Assembly (NCBI RefSeq): GCF_002086125.1 | Contig: NZ_MVHG01000016.1 | Location: 1-64,000, forward strand | Length of the DNA stretch: 64,000 nt | Source of the DNA: Mycobacterium arosiense ATCC BAA-1401 = DSM 45069 | GTDB taxonomy: Bacteria; Actinomycetota; Actinomycetes; Mycobacteriales; Mycobacteriaceae | Direction of reading: 5' to 3' | In this document: positions 8,701-17,960 of the stretch, in pieces | Numbering within the stretch: position 1 is the first letter of the stretch | Layout of the letters: each line of letters starts with the position of its first letter | Position numbers and translations under genes: made by a program | Notes under the pieces: generated by a model | Database searches by the model: none | What the model was told of the DNA's origin: nothing | Seen by the model: only the letters and a program-made list of their open reading frames with translations

Positions 8701-9863
8701 TCATCGTGGTGGGCATCGGCGCCGACGGCATGCCCGGACTCGGCGAGGCGTCACGCGTCGAACTCCGCGGTGCCGCAGTTATTTACGGTTCTAAGCGGCA
8801 ACTCGACCTCCTCGACGACACGGTGTCGGCGCCGCGGCGGCAATGGCCGTCACCGATGCTGCCCGCGCTGCAAACGTTGCTCGACGAGCACACGGGCGAC
8901 GTCCACGTCGTGGCCAGCGGCGATCCGTTGCTGCACGGCATCGGGGGCACCCTGATCCGCCTGCACGGCCGCGACAACGTCAGGGTGTTGCCGCACGTGT
9001 CCTCGGTGACGCTGGCGTGCGCGCGGATGGGTTGGAACGTCCACGACACCGAGGTGATCAGCCTGGTCACCGCGCAGTCGCGCACCGCGGTGCGCCGCGG
9101 CGGCCAAGCGATCGTGCTGTCACAGAACAAGTCCACCCCAACCGAACTCGCCGCCCTGCTCACCGCGCATGGCCGGGGAGATTCCGAATTCACCGTTCTC
9201 GAACGCCTCGGCGGCCCAGACGAGCGCCGTCGTGGTTCCACCGCCCGCGAGTGGGCCGGCGACCGAGACCTCGACGATCTCAACGTGATCGCCGTGCGCT
9301 ACCTGCCCGACGACCGCGTCTCGCCCCTGCCCGACGACGCGTTCACCCACGACGGGCAGATCACCAAACAGGGAATCCGCGCGGTGACGCTGGCCGCCCT
9401 GGCGCCGCGGCCGGGAGAGCGGTTGTGGGACGTCGGCGCCGGCTCGGGCAGCATCACTGTCGAGTGGTGCATGAGTGGGCGCGGTTGCAGCGCAGTGGTT
9501 TTCGAGCGCGACGAGCGGCGCCGGCGCAACCTCGAACTCAATGCCGCGGCCTTCGGGGTCGACATCGAGGTGCGTGGCGAGGCCCCCGAAGCATTTGCCG
9601 GTGCCGAGCCGCCGTCGGCGATCTTCATCGGCGGCGGGCTGACCCAGCCCGGTCTGCTCGACGCATGCCTGGACAACCTGCCCGCGGGCGGACGGCTCGT
9701 CGTCAACGTGGTGACCATCGAATCGGAAGCCGTTCTGGCGCACGCGCATCAGCGCCTGGGGGGTCACCTGCGGCGCTTCCAGCACTATCACGGCGAGCCG
9801 CTGGGCGCCTTCACCGGCTGGCGCCCGCAGTATCCGGTCACCCAATGGGTGGTGACCAAATGA
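8697..9863 (+). CDS. cobL: Precorrin-6Y C5,C15-methyltransferase (decarboxylating) CobL
   Basis: Aerobic cobalamin pathway enzyme that methylates C5 and C15 of precorrin-6B and removes the C12 acetate carboxyl to give precorrin-8. It is bimodular: residues ~1-200 are the CbiE-type tetrapyrrole methylase (VVGIGADGMPGL start, VASGDPLLHGIG loop). Residues ~215-388 are the CbiT-type SAM methyltransferase (LWDVGAGSGSITVEW). The 388-aa length is normal. It starts at the ATG that overlaps the MIRU-like micro-ORF stop and ends in a 4-bp ATGA overlap with cobM, so translation is tightly coupled. Confidence 0.95.
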   Translation: MIIVVGIGADGMPGLGEASRVELRGAAVIYGSKRQLDLLDDTVSAPRRQWPSPMLPALQTLLDEHTGDVHVVASGDPLLHGIGGTLIRLHGRDNVRVLPHVSSVTLACARMGWNVHDTEVISLVTAQSRTAVRRGGQAIVLSQNKSTPTELAALLTAHGRGDSEFTVLERLGGPDERRRGSTAREWAGDRDLDDLNVIAVRYLPDDRVSPLPDDAFTHDGQITKQGIRAVTLAALAPRPGERLWDVGAGSGSITVEWCMSGRGCSAVVFERDERRRRNLELNAAAFGVDIEVRGEAPEAFAGAEPPSAIFIGGGLTQPGLLDACLDNLPAGGRLVVNVVTIESEAVLAHAHQRLGGHLRRFQHYHGEPLGAFTGWRPQYPVTQWVVTK

Positions 9864-10615
9864 CGGTATATTTCATCGGGGCCGGGCCGGGTGCCGCCGA
9901 CCTCATCACGGTGCGCGGCCAGCGGCTCCTGCAATCCTGCCCGGTGTGCTTGTACGCCGGATCGATCATGCCCGACGACCTGCTCGCGCTGTGCCCGCCG
10001 GGCGCGAAAGTCGTTGACACCGGGCCGCTGACGCTGGAGCAGATCATCACCGAGATCAGCGAGGCGCACGCCGCCGGCCACGACGTCGCGCGCTTGCATT
10101 CCGGTGACCCGTCGCTGTACAGCGCGCTGGCCGAGCAGTGCCGCCGGCTCGACGCCCTGGGGGTCGACTACGAAATCGTGCCCGGGGTCCCGGCTTTCGC
10201 CGCCGCCGCGGCCGCACTGAAGCGCGAGCTCACCGTCCCCGGCGTGGCACAGACGGTGACACTGACCCGGGTGGCCACGCTGTCCACCGCCATGCCGCCC
10301 GGCGAAGATCTGAAGACCCTGGCCCACTCCGGCGCGACGTTGGTCCTGCACCTGGCCGCCGCGCAGATCGATGCCATCGTTCCGCAACTCGTCGAAGGCG
10401 GCTACCGTGCCGAAACACCCGCAGCCGTGGTGGCTTTCGCCAGCTGGCCGCAAGAGGCGGTGCTGCGTGGCACTCTGGCCGACATCGCCGAGCAGATGCA
10501 TCGGGCCGGCATCACTAAAACCGCCGTCATCGTGGTCGGTGACGCGCTGACCGCCGGGGGATTCACCGACAGCTACCTGTACTCGACCGGGCGGGCGCGG
10601 GGGAGCCGGCACTGA
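9860..10615 (+). CDS. cobM: Precorrin-4 C11-methyltransferase CobM
   Basis: SAM-dependent tetrapyrrole methylase of 251 aa, transferring a methyl group to C11 of precorrin-4 to give precorrin-5. Family signatures are the N-terminal VYFIGAGPGAADLITVRG loop, the HSGDPSLYSALAEQ motif and YEIVPGVPAFAAAAAAL. The start is ATG 9860, overlapping the cobL stop by four bases. A much longer open frame extends upstream into cobL (to 8843), but it is only the alternate frame of cobL. It ends in a TGATG overlap with cobK. Confidence 0.95.
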   Translation: MTVYFIGAGPGAADLITVRGQRLLQSCPVCLYAGSIMPDDLLALCPPGAKVVDTGPLTLEQIITEISEAHAAGHDVARLHSGDPSLYSALAEQCRRLDALGVDYEIVPGVPAFAAAAAALKRELTVPGVAQTVTLTRVATLSTAMPPGEDLKTLAHSGATLVLHLAAAQIDAIVPQLVEGGYRAETPAAVVAFASWPQEAVLRGTLADIAEQMHRAGITKTAVIVVGDALTAGGFTDSYLYSTGRARGSRH

Positions 10616-11343
10616 TGCGGGTCCTGCTGCTTGGCGGCACCGGTGAGGCGCGCGCATTGGCGAAAGCGCTGCATCCGCGCATCGACATCGTCAGCTCCCT
10701 GGCCGGCCGGGTGCCCGACCCTGCCCTGCCGGTCGGCCCCGTGCGCATCGGGGGCTTCGGCGGCGTCGACGGATTACGGCGCTGGCTGCACGATGAGCGC
10801 ATCGAGGCCGTCGTTGACGCCACCCACCCGTTCGCGGCCACCATGACGGCGCATGCCGCCGCCGCCTGCGCCGAGTTGCAGATTCCTCATCTGATCCTGG
10901 CGCGTCCCGCCTGGGACCCAGGCACCGCCATCGTCGTCGACTCCAACACCGAGGCCGCTGAAACCGTTGCCCGGCAGGGCTATTCGCGGGTGTTTCTCAC
11001 CACCGGGCGTTCGGGCGTGCGGGCCTTCACCGGCAGCGACGCGTGGTTTCTGATTCGCGCGGTCACCGACCCTGACCCGTCGGTATTGCCGCGCCATCAT
11101 CGGGTGATGCTCTCCCGCGGACCGTATGGCTACGACGACGAGTTCGCCCTGTTGCGTGACCATCGCATCGACGCGCTGGTCACCAAGAACAGCGGCGGGG
11201 ACATGACGCGCGCGAAGCTGGATGCCGCCGCGGCGCTCAACGTTGCGGTCGTGATGGTGGCGCGGCCGCCGCTACCGGCCGGCGTGCTGACCGTTGACAC
11301 GGTGGCCGAGGCCGCCGAATGGGTTGGCGCGTTAGCCGGTTAG
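10615..11343 (+). CDS. cobK: Precorrin-6A reductase CobK
   Basis: NADPH-dependent reductase of the corrin macrocycle (precorrin-6A to precorrin-6B), 242 aa. The N-terminal dinucleotide loop is [13 protein letters not shown]. Other family blocks are [27 protein letters not shown] and [18 protein letters not shown]. The ATG shares a base with the cobM stop (TGATG), indicating coupling. Its 3' end overlaps the 3' end of sigC by 12 bp in convergent orientation, so the two transcripts would collide here. Confidence 0.95.
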   Translation: MRVLLLGGTGEARALAKALHPRIDIVSSLAGRVPDPALPVGPVRIGGFGGVDGLRRWLHDERIEAVVDATHPFAATMTAHAAAACAELQIPHLILARPAWDPGTAIVVDSNTEAAETVARQGYSRVFLTTGRSGVRAFTGSDAWFLIRAVTDPDPSVLPRHHRVMLSRGPYGYDDEFALLRDHRIDALVTKNSGGDMTRAKLDAAAALNVAVVMVARPPLPAGVLTVDTVAEAAEWVGALAG

Positions 11344-11886
11344 GTGGCCGCGCTCGCCATCCGCCAGCAGCGCGTCGCGGGCGCGGGCAACGCGGGAGCG
11401 GATGGTGCCCACCGGACAACCGCACACCGCGGCGGCGTCGGCGTAGGGCAAGCCGAGCAATTGGGTGAGCAAAAGCGCTTCGCGCTGTTCGGCGTTCAGG
11501 TTGGCGATCATCGTCGTGACTTCGACCAAGTCCTCGAACCCACGGGCGTGCCGGTCCCCGCGCACCACGTGCTCGGGATCGGCGCCCAGGGCGGCGCGGG
11601 GCCGCGACTGCAGATGACGAATGTGGTCGGCCACCACGCGGCGCGCGATCGAGAGCAGCCAGGTCCGGGCGCCCGAACGCCCGGAGAACCGCTCGATGGC
11701 GCCGATGGCGCGCAGAAAAGTCTCTTGCGTCAGATCGTCGGCGCTGCCCGCGTCCGACAGATAGGCGACGAACCGCCACACGTCTTGCTGAGTGGCCTTG
11801 ATGAACGCCTCGAGCGCTCGCGCGTTTCCGCGCGCGGCTGACAACGCGAGCTCGGTCACGGCCTCGTCATCGCTCGGCGCGATCAT
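11332..11886 (-). CDS. sigC: ECF-type RNA polymerase sigma factor SigC
   Basis: A 184-aa sigma-70 group 4 (ECF) factor matching M. tuberculosis SigC. Region 2 includes [20 protein letters not shown], the core contact [15 protein letters not shown], and the -10 recognition helix around [18 protein letters not shown]. Region 4 has the helix-turn-helix [19 protein letters not shown] followed by [22 protein letters not shown] 11886 is chosen because it matches the known N-terminus ([14 protein letters not shown]) and follows a good AAAGGTGG Shine-Dalgarno. The reading frame is, however, open far upstream into the zinc-finger membrane protein with no stop. A 21-bp dyad lies 34 bp before the ATG. 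The C-terminus overlaps cobK convergently. Confidence 0.93.
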   Translation of the reverse strand: MIAPSDDEAVTELALSAARGNARALEAFIKATQQDVWRFVAYLSDAGSADDLTQETFLRAIGAIERFSGRSGARTWLLSIARRVVADHIRHLQSRPRAALGADPEHVVRGDRHARGFEDLVEVTTMIANLNAEQREALLLTQLLGLPYADAAAVCGCPVGTIRSRVARARDALLADGERGHLTG

Positions 11887-12711
11887 GCCCAACCACCTTT
11901 GTTGTGCGAACTTTTCGATTCTACGACGCCCCGTCGTAGACGGTGCGGTGGGGTGGAGGGCCGCATGGTTGATGGGCCGCAGATGCCCACGCCTCCGACC
12001 ACCGGGCGCGTCCGCGCCCCAGGCGGGAAAGTCGGCATCGTCCGAGGCGTCCGAGCCCCGCCGTCGGTGCGGGCCCATCCGTTCCCGCGCCACCAGCAAC
12101 GCGAACGCCACGCCCAACAGCAGGGGCATGTGGCTGGCGATGCGCGTGGCGGTCACCTCGCCGTCGAAGGCGTCGACGATGACATAACCGAGCAGCGCAA
12201 CGGAATAGACCCCGGTGATGGCCGCCACCCCCGAGGCCGAGGCGGGCCAGACACCCGCCGCAATCATCGCCAGGCCCAACGCCAGCAACCATGCCGTGGA
12301 CTCGTGCATCAGGTGCTCGCCCGACGTCGCGCCGTGCATGTGGCCGGACACCATGCCGAAATCGATTCCGCTGATCTGGGCGGCGGCGATCGCCACCTGG
12401 AAAAGGCCGACGGCGATCAGGCCCCAGCGCCGGTAGTGCGACCGCAGCCAACGCATCCGGGCCTGGTGGCCGGTGGCCTGGTCGCCGATGCTGGCCATGA
12501 TTTTGTCGACCAGATCGGGTCCCTCGCTGGGCGTCACCGAGGCCAGGCGGCGCGTCTGCACCGCCGCTCCGATCAACCAGGAGCGGCAGCTGCGGCACGA
12601 TTCGAGGTGGGCATCGACTTGCTGCGCGAGCACCTGGGGACGCTCGCCGTCCAATCGAGCCGACAGCGCTTCGCGCGCAATCTCACACCGCATCCCTGCA
12701 TCGTTGCGCAT
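11332..12711 (-). CDS. zf-HC2 anti-sigma-like membrane protein with frame open into sigC
   Basis: From ATG 12711 (alternative 12693) the first ~240 codons encode an anti-sigma-factor-like protein. The cytoplasmic zinc-binding motif is C..(n)..HLESCRSC (H-x3-C-x2-C). About four membrane helices follow, for example [32 protein letters not shown] and [15 protein letters not shown]. Such proteins usually bind and silence ECF sigma factors. Oddly, no stop codon occurs before sigC: the frame runs through a basic tail ([13 protein letters not shown]), then through the dyad, into SigC, giving a potential 459-aa fusion. I expect two separate proteins, with the stop lost or missed, because sigC has its own SD and start. 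In M. tuberculosis I recall blaC and Rv2067c at this place instead. Confidence 0.6.
   Translation of the reverse strand: MRNDAGMRCEIAREALSARLDGERPQVLAQQVDAHLESCRSCRSWLIGAAVQTRRLASVTPSEGPDLVDKIMASIGDQATGHQARMRWLRSHYRRWGLIAVGLFQVAIAAAQISGIDFGMVSGHMHGATSGEHLMHESTAWLLALGLAMIAAGVWPASASGVAAITGVYSVALLGYVIVDAFDGEVTATRIASHMPLLLGVAFALLVARERMGPHRRRGSDASDDADFPAWGADAPGGRRRGHLRPINHAALHPTAPSTTGRRRIEKFAQQRWLGMIAPSDDEAVTELALSAARGNARALEAFIKATQQDVWRFVAYLSDAGSADDLTQETFLRAIGAIERFSGRSGARTWLLSIARRVVADHIRHLQSRPRAALGADPEHVVRGDRHARGFEDLVEVTTMIANLNAEQREALLLTQLLGLPYADAAAVCGCPVGTIRSRVARARDALLADGERGHLTG
11920..11940. promoter_or_regulatory. Perfect 9-bp dyad upstream of sigC (candidate BlaI-type operator)
   Basis: The arms TCTACGACG and CGTCGTAGA are a perfect inverted repeat around CCC, 34 bp before the sigC ATG. 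The TAC..GTA shape resembles operators of BlaI/MecI-type winged-helix repressors. As I recall, BlaI (Rv1846c) acts at the blaC-sigC region in M. tuberculosis. A stem-loop in the mRNA is the other reading. Confidence 0.5.
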
Positions 12712-12868
12712 GGCCCGGCCCCGCGCAAAGACTCGCCACATTTGGCTCGGGACGAAATTGCCGGGAACTAAACCGCGCCGACAACCGACCTCTGGTCGTA
12801 CGCATCGCCAGCCCACCCACGAGATGCTCCGAAGAGGTGTTCGTGTTCGCGCTTGAAGGCCCCCGACG

Positions 12869-14521
12869 ATGACCGCCCCGATCTGGATCGCGTTTCCGCC
12901 CGAAGTGCACTCGACGCTGCTCAGCAGCGGCCCCGGCCCCGCGCCGCTGTTGGCCGCCGCCACGGCATGGTCATCGCTGAGCACCGACTATGCCACCGCG
13001 GCGGCCGAGCTCAGCGGAGTATTGGGCGCGGTGCAGGCGGGTTCGTGGGACGGCCCGAGCGCGGATCAGTATGTTGCCGCACACGCCCCTTACCAGGCCT
13101 GGTTGCTGGAAAGCGCGGCCAAGAGCACGACGGCCGCGGCCCTGCACGAGACCGCGGCCACCGCCTACACCACCGCGCTGGCCGCCATGCCGACGCTGGG
13201 CGAACTCGCGGCCAACCACGCGGTGCACGGCGCATTGGTCGCCACGAACTTCTTCGGCATCAACACAATTCCGATCGCCGTCAACGAGGCCGACTACGCG
13301 CGGATGTGGGTCCAGGCCGCCACGACGATGACCACCTACCAGGCCGTCAGCGAATCCGCACTGGCGGCGGTCCCGGCGACCACCCCCGCGCCGACGATCG
13401 TCGCGCCGGGTTCCGAGGCCGGCACGGCCGGCGTCGCGGCGGTGCAGGCGGCCGCGGTCGCGCCGGCCGCGGATTCCGGCTCCAACCTCAACAACGCCGA
13501 CACCTCGAGCGCCCAGCAGCAGGCGACGACGCAGACCTATCCATCCTGGATGGACCAGCTCACCCAGTGGCTGCAGCAGTACACCCAGAATTTCGCCTGG
13601 CCGGTCTCCAAGGACCTCAACCCCGGCGGGTGGCCCTTCCCGCCGGCGCCTTTCGTCAATGGCCTCGCTTCGTTCTTCAGCCAGTTGGGCTTTTCGCCGG
13701 CCCTGTCGACCGCGCTGGGCTGGGCCATCTTCCACACGCTGATGATCTTCTGGCCGTTCATTCAGCTCGCGATCCAAATGGCGGTGGTGCTGGCGCCTGT
13801 CGTTGTGGCCGCAGTCGGCGCGGCCGCGGCGGGCGGGGCGGCCGCGGCGGTCACCGCGATCAGCGTCGCGGTCCCGCTCTCCACGCCCGCGCCCCTGCCG
13901 GCGGTCGCGGCGGCGCCCGCGCCGGTGGTCGCCCCGGCCCCGGCAATCGCCACCGCGCCCGCGAGTGTAAGTCACGTGCCCACAACATCCACCGCGCCCG
14001 CGACGACCGTCGCCGGGTCGGCGGGCGGCGGACCGGTCGGTGGTGGACCCGGTGTCGGCTTCGGTCCCACGGCAACCGACGGAATCGGGGCGAATCTGTC
14101 CAACTCCCTTTATGCCGTGGGTCTTTCGGGACTATCGGCGCGCGGCAGCGCGAGCAGCCGGTCGCGGCGCAAGTCCGAGGAACCGTCGTCTGACGACCTC
14201 GACACGCCCGCCGCCGCGGCCGCGGCCGCCGACGCAAAGAAGAGGGCGCGGGCCCGCCGGCGTCGCGGCGGTACCGCCACCGAGCGCGCCTACCGCTACG
14301 AATTCATGGACTTCGACGAGGGGACTACTGCCGCCGGTGACGCCGAAGACCCGTACGGCGCCCGCCCGTCTGAGGAGAGTGCGGGTCCGCTCGGGTTCGC
14401 CGGTGTCGCAACCAAATCCGATGCCGCGCAAGCTGCCGGGCTGGCGACGCTGACCCGCGACGGGTTGAGCGGTGACGGCCCCACCCTGCCGATGATGCCG
14501 AGCACCTGGGACAGCGACTAG
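12869..14521 (+). CDS. PPE-family protein, PPE-PPW subgroup (550 aa)
   Basis: The N-terminal ~180 residues are a PPE domain (PPE at residues 10-12 of [28 protein letters not shown], equivalent of the WxG turn; [21 protein letters not shown]). These proteins pair with a PE partner and are exported by ESX systems. The middle is Ala/Pro-rich with a hydrophobic stretch (~residues 290-330). A strongly basic run ([10 protein letters not shown]) sits near residue 455. The end has the PPE-PPW type C-terminus ([20 protein letters not shown] to [11 protein letters not shown]). The start is ATG 12869, with a weak ribosome binding site. No PE gene is adjacent. It lies between the sigC region and the cob genes, where M. 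tuberculosis has blaC/Rv2067c in my memory. Confidence 0.9.
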   Translation: MTAPIWIAFPPEVHSTLLSSGPGPAPLLAAATAWSSLSTDYATAAAELSGVLGAVQAGSWDGPSADQYVAAHAPYQAWLLESAAKSTTAAALHETAATAYTTALAAMPTLGELAANHAVHGALVATNFFGINTIPIAVNEADYARMWVQAATTMTTYQAVSESALAAVPATTPAPTIVAPGSEAGTAGVAAVQAAAVAPAADSGSNLNNADTSSAQQQATTQTYPSWMDQLTQWLQQYTQNFAWPVSKDLNPGGWPFPPAPFVNGLASFFSQLGFSPALSTALGWAIFHTLMIFWPFIQLAIQMAVVLAPVVVAAVGAAAAGGAAAAVTAISVAVPLSTPAPLPAVAAAPAPVVAPAPAIATAPASVSHVPTTSTAPATTVAGSAGGGPVGGGPGVGFGPTATDGIGANLSNSLYAVGLSGLSARGSASSRSRRKSEEPSSDDLDTPAAAAAAADAKKRARARRRRGGTATERAYRYEFMDFDEGTTAAGDAEDPYGARPSEESAGPLGFAGVATKSDAAQAAGLATLTRDGLSGDGPTLPMMPSTWDSD

Positions 14522-14601
14522 TAGGGCAACCGGGTTCAGCCCTACGACGATGCAGCCCGCGCAGCGGGGTGAGGAGGAGTAGGGCAATCGGGCTCAGCCC
14601 T
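14522..14601. repeat. MIRU-like element with flanking 22-bp direct repeats
   Basis: A near-identical 22-bp sequence starts at 14522 and again at 14580 (period 58 bp), each beginning TAGGGCAA and ending CAGCCCT. Between them is ACGATGCAGCCCGCGCAGCG followed by GGTGAGGAGGAG, matching the GACGATGCAG...GAGGAGGAG layout of mycobacterial MIRUs and containing a short CCCGC/GCGGG stem. The second copy overlaps the last codons of cobIJ. It separates the convergent PPE and cobIJ genes. Confidence 0.55.
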
Positions 14602-16096
14602 GGTAGCGCCGGGGGGTGAACACTCGGTCGGTGGAATCGTGTGAGTACCACTGGGTTTGGGACGACCCGACGATCAGCAGGCAGCGCATGTCGATCTCGG
14701 TAGGCTCGAGATCGGCCAACCTGACCACGCGGACGTCCTCGTCGGGGCCGGACACGTTGCGGCCGACCACCACCGGGGTGCCGGGTTCGCGGTGGGCCAG
14801 CAATATGTCGCGCATTGCCCCCACCTGCCAAGTTCGCGATTTGGAGGCTGGGTTGTAAATCGCCAGCACCAGGTCGGCGGCCGCGGCGGCCTGCAGTCGC
14901 GCGGAGATCACCTCCCACGGCTTGAGGCGGTCGGACAGCGAGATCACCGCGTAGTCGTGCCCCAAGGGCGCACCGACCCGGCTGGCGACGGCCTGGGCCG
15001 CCGTCATCGCCGGAATCACCCGCACCTGCACACCCGGCCACTCCTTGGCCTCTTCCAGCACCGCCGTCGCCATCGCGAACACGCCCGGGTCGCCCGACGA
15101 CACCACCGCCACGGCGCGACCCTGTTCGGCCAGTGCGCACGCCAACCGGGCCCGTTCGGGCTCGTCGCGGTTATCGCTGGGGTGACGCTGCTGTCCGTCG
15201 CGCACCGGGACGCGGTTCAGATAGCCGCCGTAGCCGATCAGGTCGGTCGCGGCGGCCAGCTCGCGTCGGGTCTGCGGCGTCATCCAATCCATGTCGCCGG
15301 GGCCCAGACCCACCACGGTGACGCTGCCGGCGGCCGGGGCGCGCCGTCCGCGCTGGCCGCCCGGCAGGATGGCCAGCGAGAAGTACGGAACGTCGGCCTC
15401 GTCGACGTCGGCGGCGGGCAGTATGCGTTGCGTGGCGGTGCTGGCTCGCTCCACGTAGAACGCGTCGTCAAGTTGTCCCGATGCCGAAAGAGCTTCCCGC
15501 ACAGCATGATACGAACGCCCGAGCTTGAGCACTACTGCGGCGTCGGCGTCGGTGAGCCGACCGGTCAGCTCTTCGACCGGCAGGGTGCCAGGCAATACCG
15601 ACAACACCTCGTCGCCCGCCACCAACGGGGTCGCGATGGCCGCCGAGGCGGCGCTCACCGACGTCACGCCCGGCACGATGACCGCGTCGAACCGTTCCGT
15701 CAGCCGCGTGTGCAGATGCATGTAGGAGCTGTAGAACAGCGGATCGCCCTCGGCCAGCAAAGCCACATTGCGACCGGCGTCGAGGTGCGCCGCGATGCGC
15801 TCGGTGGCCTCGACGTAGAAGTCTTCAATCGCACCGGCATAACCGCCGGGATGGTCGGTCGTCTCGGTGGTGACGGGATAGACCAGGTGCTCTTCGATCT
15901 GACCCGGCCGCAGGTACGGTTCGGCGATGCCGCGCGCGATGCTGCGGCCGTGCCGGGCGCTGTGGTAGGCCACCACGTCGGCCTCGCCGATTACCCGTGC
16001 GGCCTTGACGGTCACCAATTCCGGGTCACCCGGGCCCAGCCCGACGCCCCACAGCGTCCCCCTGTAGGCGCTTTGCGCGGTGCCCCCTGCGCTCAC
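14594..16096 (-). CDS. cobI: Bifunctional precorrin-2 C20- / precorrin-3B C17-methyltransferase CobIJ
   Basis: A natural fusion of two tetrapyrrole methylases (500 aa), as in M. tuberculosis Rv2066. The N-terminal CobI half (~1-245) has [38 protein letters not shown] and [20 protein letters not shown]. The C-terminal CobJ half (~255-500) has [38 protein letters not shown] and [15 protein letters not shown]. Together they methylate C20 of precorrin-2 and C17 of precorrin-3B with ring contraction. The start is a GTG whose GTGA overlaps the cobH stop, so the two are translationally coupled. A MIRU-like repeat covers the 3' end. Confidence 0.95.
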   Translation of the reverse strand: MSAGGTAQSAYRGTLWGVGLGPGDPELVTVKAARVIGEADVVAYHSARHGRSIARGIAEPYLRPGQIEEHLVYPVTTETTDHPGGYAGAIEDFYVEATERIAAHLDAGRNVALLAEGDPLFYSSYMHLHTRLTERFDAVIVPGVTSVSAASAAIATPLVAGDEVLSVLPGTLPVEELTGRLTDADAAVVLKLGRSYHAVREALSASGQLDDAFYVERASTATQRILPAADVDEADVPYFSLAILPGGQRGRRAPAAGSVTVVGLGPGDMDWMTPQTRRELAAATDLIGYGGYLNRVPVRDGQQRHPSDNRDEPERARLACALAEQGRAVAVVSSGDPGVFAMATAVLEEAKEWPGVQVRVIPAMTAAQAVASRVGAPLGHDYAVISLSDRLKPWEVISARLQAAAAADLVLAIYNPASKSRTWQVGAMRDILLAHREPGTPVVVGRNVSGPDEDVRVVRLADLEPTEIDMRCLLIVGSSQTQWYSHDSTDRVFTPRRYQG

Positions 16097-16719
16097 TCGC
16101 GGTCGCTCGCGATCGCGTTGACGGCGGCGGCGGCCATGGCACTGCCGCCCCGGCGGCCGCGCACCACCAGATACGACGTCCCCCGGGGGTTGTCGATGAG
16201 TTCCTGCTTGGACTGCGCCGACCCGACGAAACCCACCGGCCCGCCCAGCACCCCGGCCGGCGGGGCCAGCCCGTCATCGATCAGCTCGAGCAACCGGAAC
16301 AGCGCGGTCGGGGCGTTGCCGATGGCCAGCACCGCGCCGGGCAGCCGGTCCGCCCACAGCTCCACGGCGGCCGCCGAGCGAGTGGTCTGGCGGCGCGCGG
16401 CCAGTTCGGCAGCCCGGGGATCGGCCACCAGGGACACCACCCGGTTGTCGGCCGGCAATCGCGCGGCGGTGATCCCGGCCGCCACCATCGACGAATCGCA
16501 CAGCACGGGGGCGCCACCGCGTAGGGCGGCGCCGACCCGGTCGACGACGTCGTCGGTGAAGGCGACGTGCTCGGCCACGTCGACCTGCCCGCAGGTGTGA
16601 ATCAGCCGGACCACCACCCGTGCCACGTCGGCGGGGAATCGCGCCAGATCGGCTTCGGCGCGGATCGTCGCGAACGACTGGCGATAGATCTCCGCCGCGT
16701 CGCGGATGTAGTCGAGCAC
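16093..16719 (-). CDS. cobH: Precorrin-8X methylmutase CobH
   Basis: Moves the C11 methyl group to C12 to give hydrogenobyrinate; 208 aa, the usual length. The catalytic histidine is H41 in [10 protein letters not shown]. The family blocks [29 protein letters not shown] and [16 protein letters not shown] are all present. It is the middle gene of the - strand cobG-cobH-cobIJ run, 45 bp after cobG and overlapping cobIJ by 4 bp. Confidence 0.95.
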   Translation of the reverse strand: MLDYIRDAAEIYRQSFATIRAEADLARFPADVARVVVRLIHTCGQVDVAEHVAFTDDVVDRVGAALRGGAPVLCDSSMVAAGITAARLPADNRVVSLVADPRAAELAARRQTTRSAAAVELWADRLPGAVLAIGNAPTALFRLLELIDDGLAPPAGVLGGPVGFVGSAQSKQELIDNPRGTSYLVVRGRRGGSAMAAAAVNAIASDRE

Positions 16720-16764
16720 CCGCCCACCATAAGGCTCTCCCGCGCGGCGACCCGCCGCACCCGG

Positions 16765-17859
16765 CTACAGGCGCCGGTATCCCTCCGGGCCGGCCACCAG
16801 CACCTCACCGGCGAGCGGACTGCCGCACGCCCGGTCGCAGCCGACGAAGTGACGGTGCACCGTCGAATCGGGATCCAGCGACCGCGCGGCGTCGGCCCGC
16901 ACATCGGCGGCCGAGCGCGCGCAGCCGGGGCTGCCGGTGCAGGCGCTGACGGTCAGCCAGGGCGAGTTCTCGTCGAACACCAGGCCCAGGGGCGCCAGGA
17001 CGCGCAACGCAACGTCGGCGACCTCTTCGGAAAGGTCACACACCAGCACCGAGCGCCACGGCGTGATCACCAGCGGCGCCTCGATCGCCGCGAGGTACTC
17101 CGCGACGCGCGCCGGCAGCACGCCCAACGGCACCGCGGCACCCAGCGTCACCCGGCCGTCATCCTGATCGATCCAGCCCACCGGCGCCTTGGTGACGGCA
17201 GGAAACGAGGCGGCGCGCGGTTCGGCATCGGGTAGCAGCAGCCGCACGTCGTCCAATTCCTGGACGCGCCAAGCGGTTCCGCGGATATCGACGAACCGCA
17301 TCGCGAGAGCGACGAGCGTCTCGACCACCTCATCGGCCGCCACCCGGACGCCGGTGTCGCGTCCGGCCAGCAGCAGCGCGCAGCCGTCGGGAAACGCGTG
17401 CACGCCGACGTCGGCGCGCAGCCCCGATACGTCGGCGCGCCCGTCGTCCAGGCCGAACCAGAATCGACCGCCCAGCTCGGCGAGCCTGGGCTCGCCGCAG
17501 ATCGCCGCGTCGAGCTCGCCGACCCAGCGCCGCACATCGAGGTGACCGCCGGATCGCCCCGACAGCGGTGAGGCCACGACATTGCGGACCCGCTCGTGCG
17601 TCGTCGACGGCAACAGGCCCGCAGCGGCGAGCGCCTCACCGACCGCGGTGACGTCCGTCAGCCGGCGCAACTGCACATTGCCCCGAGCGGTCAGCTCGAG
17701 CGTTCCCGAACCCGACGCGGTGGAGACGGCGGCCAGCGCGGCCAGTTGGGCGGCCGTGATCACGCCGCCGGGCAGCCGGACCCGGGCCAACGCGCCATCG
17801 GCGGCCTGGTGCACCTGCAGCGCACCCGGGCATGCGTCGGTGTCGCGCGTCCTGGCCAC
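16765..17859 (-). CDS. cobG: Precorrin-3B synthase CobG
   Basis: Oxygen-dependent Fe-S enzyme that hydroxylates C20 and forms the gamma-lactone of precorrin-3B, a mark of the aerobic B12 route. It is built like a nitrite/sulfite reductase: two ferredoxin-like half-domains and a C-terminal cluster motif CTGSPGC ... HFVGCDRACGSP (C-x5-C and C-x3-C). GTG 17859 (VARTRDTDACPG) is chosen because it matches the known N-terminus. The frame is open for 20 more codons to 17919, but that region lacks family similarity. It is divergent from the ABC transporter genes. Confidence 0.9.
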   Translation of the reverse strand: MARTRDTDACPGALQVHQAADGALARVRLPGGVITAAQLAALAAVSTASGSGTLELTARGNVQLRRLTDVTAVGEALAAAGLLPSTTHERVRNVVASPLSGRSGGHLDVRRWVGELDAAICGEPRLAELGGRFWFGLDDGRADVSGLRADVGVHAFPDGCALLLAGRDTGVRVAADEVVETLVALAMRFVDIRGTAWRVQELDDVRLLLPDAEPRAASFPAVTKAPVGWIDQDDGRVTLGAAVPLGVLPARVAEYLAAIEAPLVITPWRSVLVCDLSEEVADVALRVLAPLGLVFDENSPWLTVSACTGSPGCARSAADVRADAARSLDPDSTVHRHFVGCDRACGSPLAGEVLVAGPEGYRRL

Positions 17860-17947
17860 CCGTCCACGGTACGGCCCCGGCGCCACGCGCCGGCCGGGGT
17901 TGCCTTCAGCCAGACGCAAACCCTTACCCCAACCCCCGCCGGCGCCT

Positions 17948-17953
17948 TAGCGT
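17948..17953 (+). promoter_or_regulatory. Candidate -10 box (TAGCGT) for the ABC transporter operon
   Basis: TAGCGT fits TANNNT and ends seven bases before GTG 17961, predicting a leaderless transcript for the permease/ATPase pair. Confidence 0.35.
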
Positions 17954-17960
17954 CGGCACA

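Noticed and set aside
8843..9859. Long N-terminal extension of the cobM frame (590 codons in all)
   Set aside because: The extra part lies in an alternate frame of cobL; the ATG at 9860 gives the normal 251-aa CobM.
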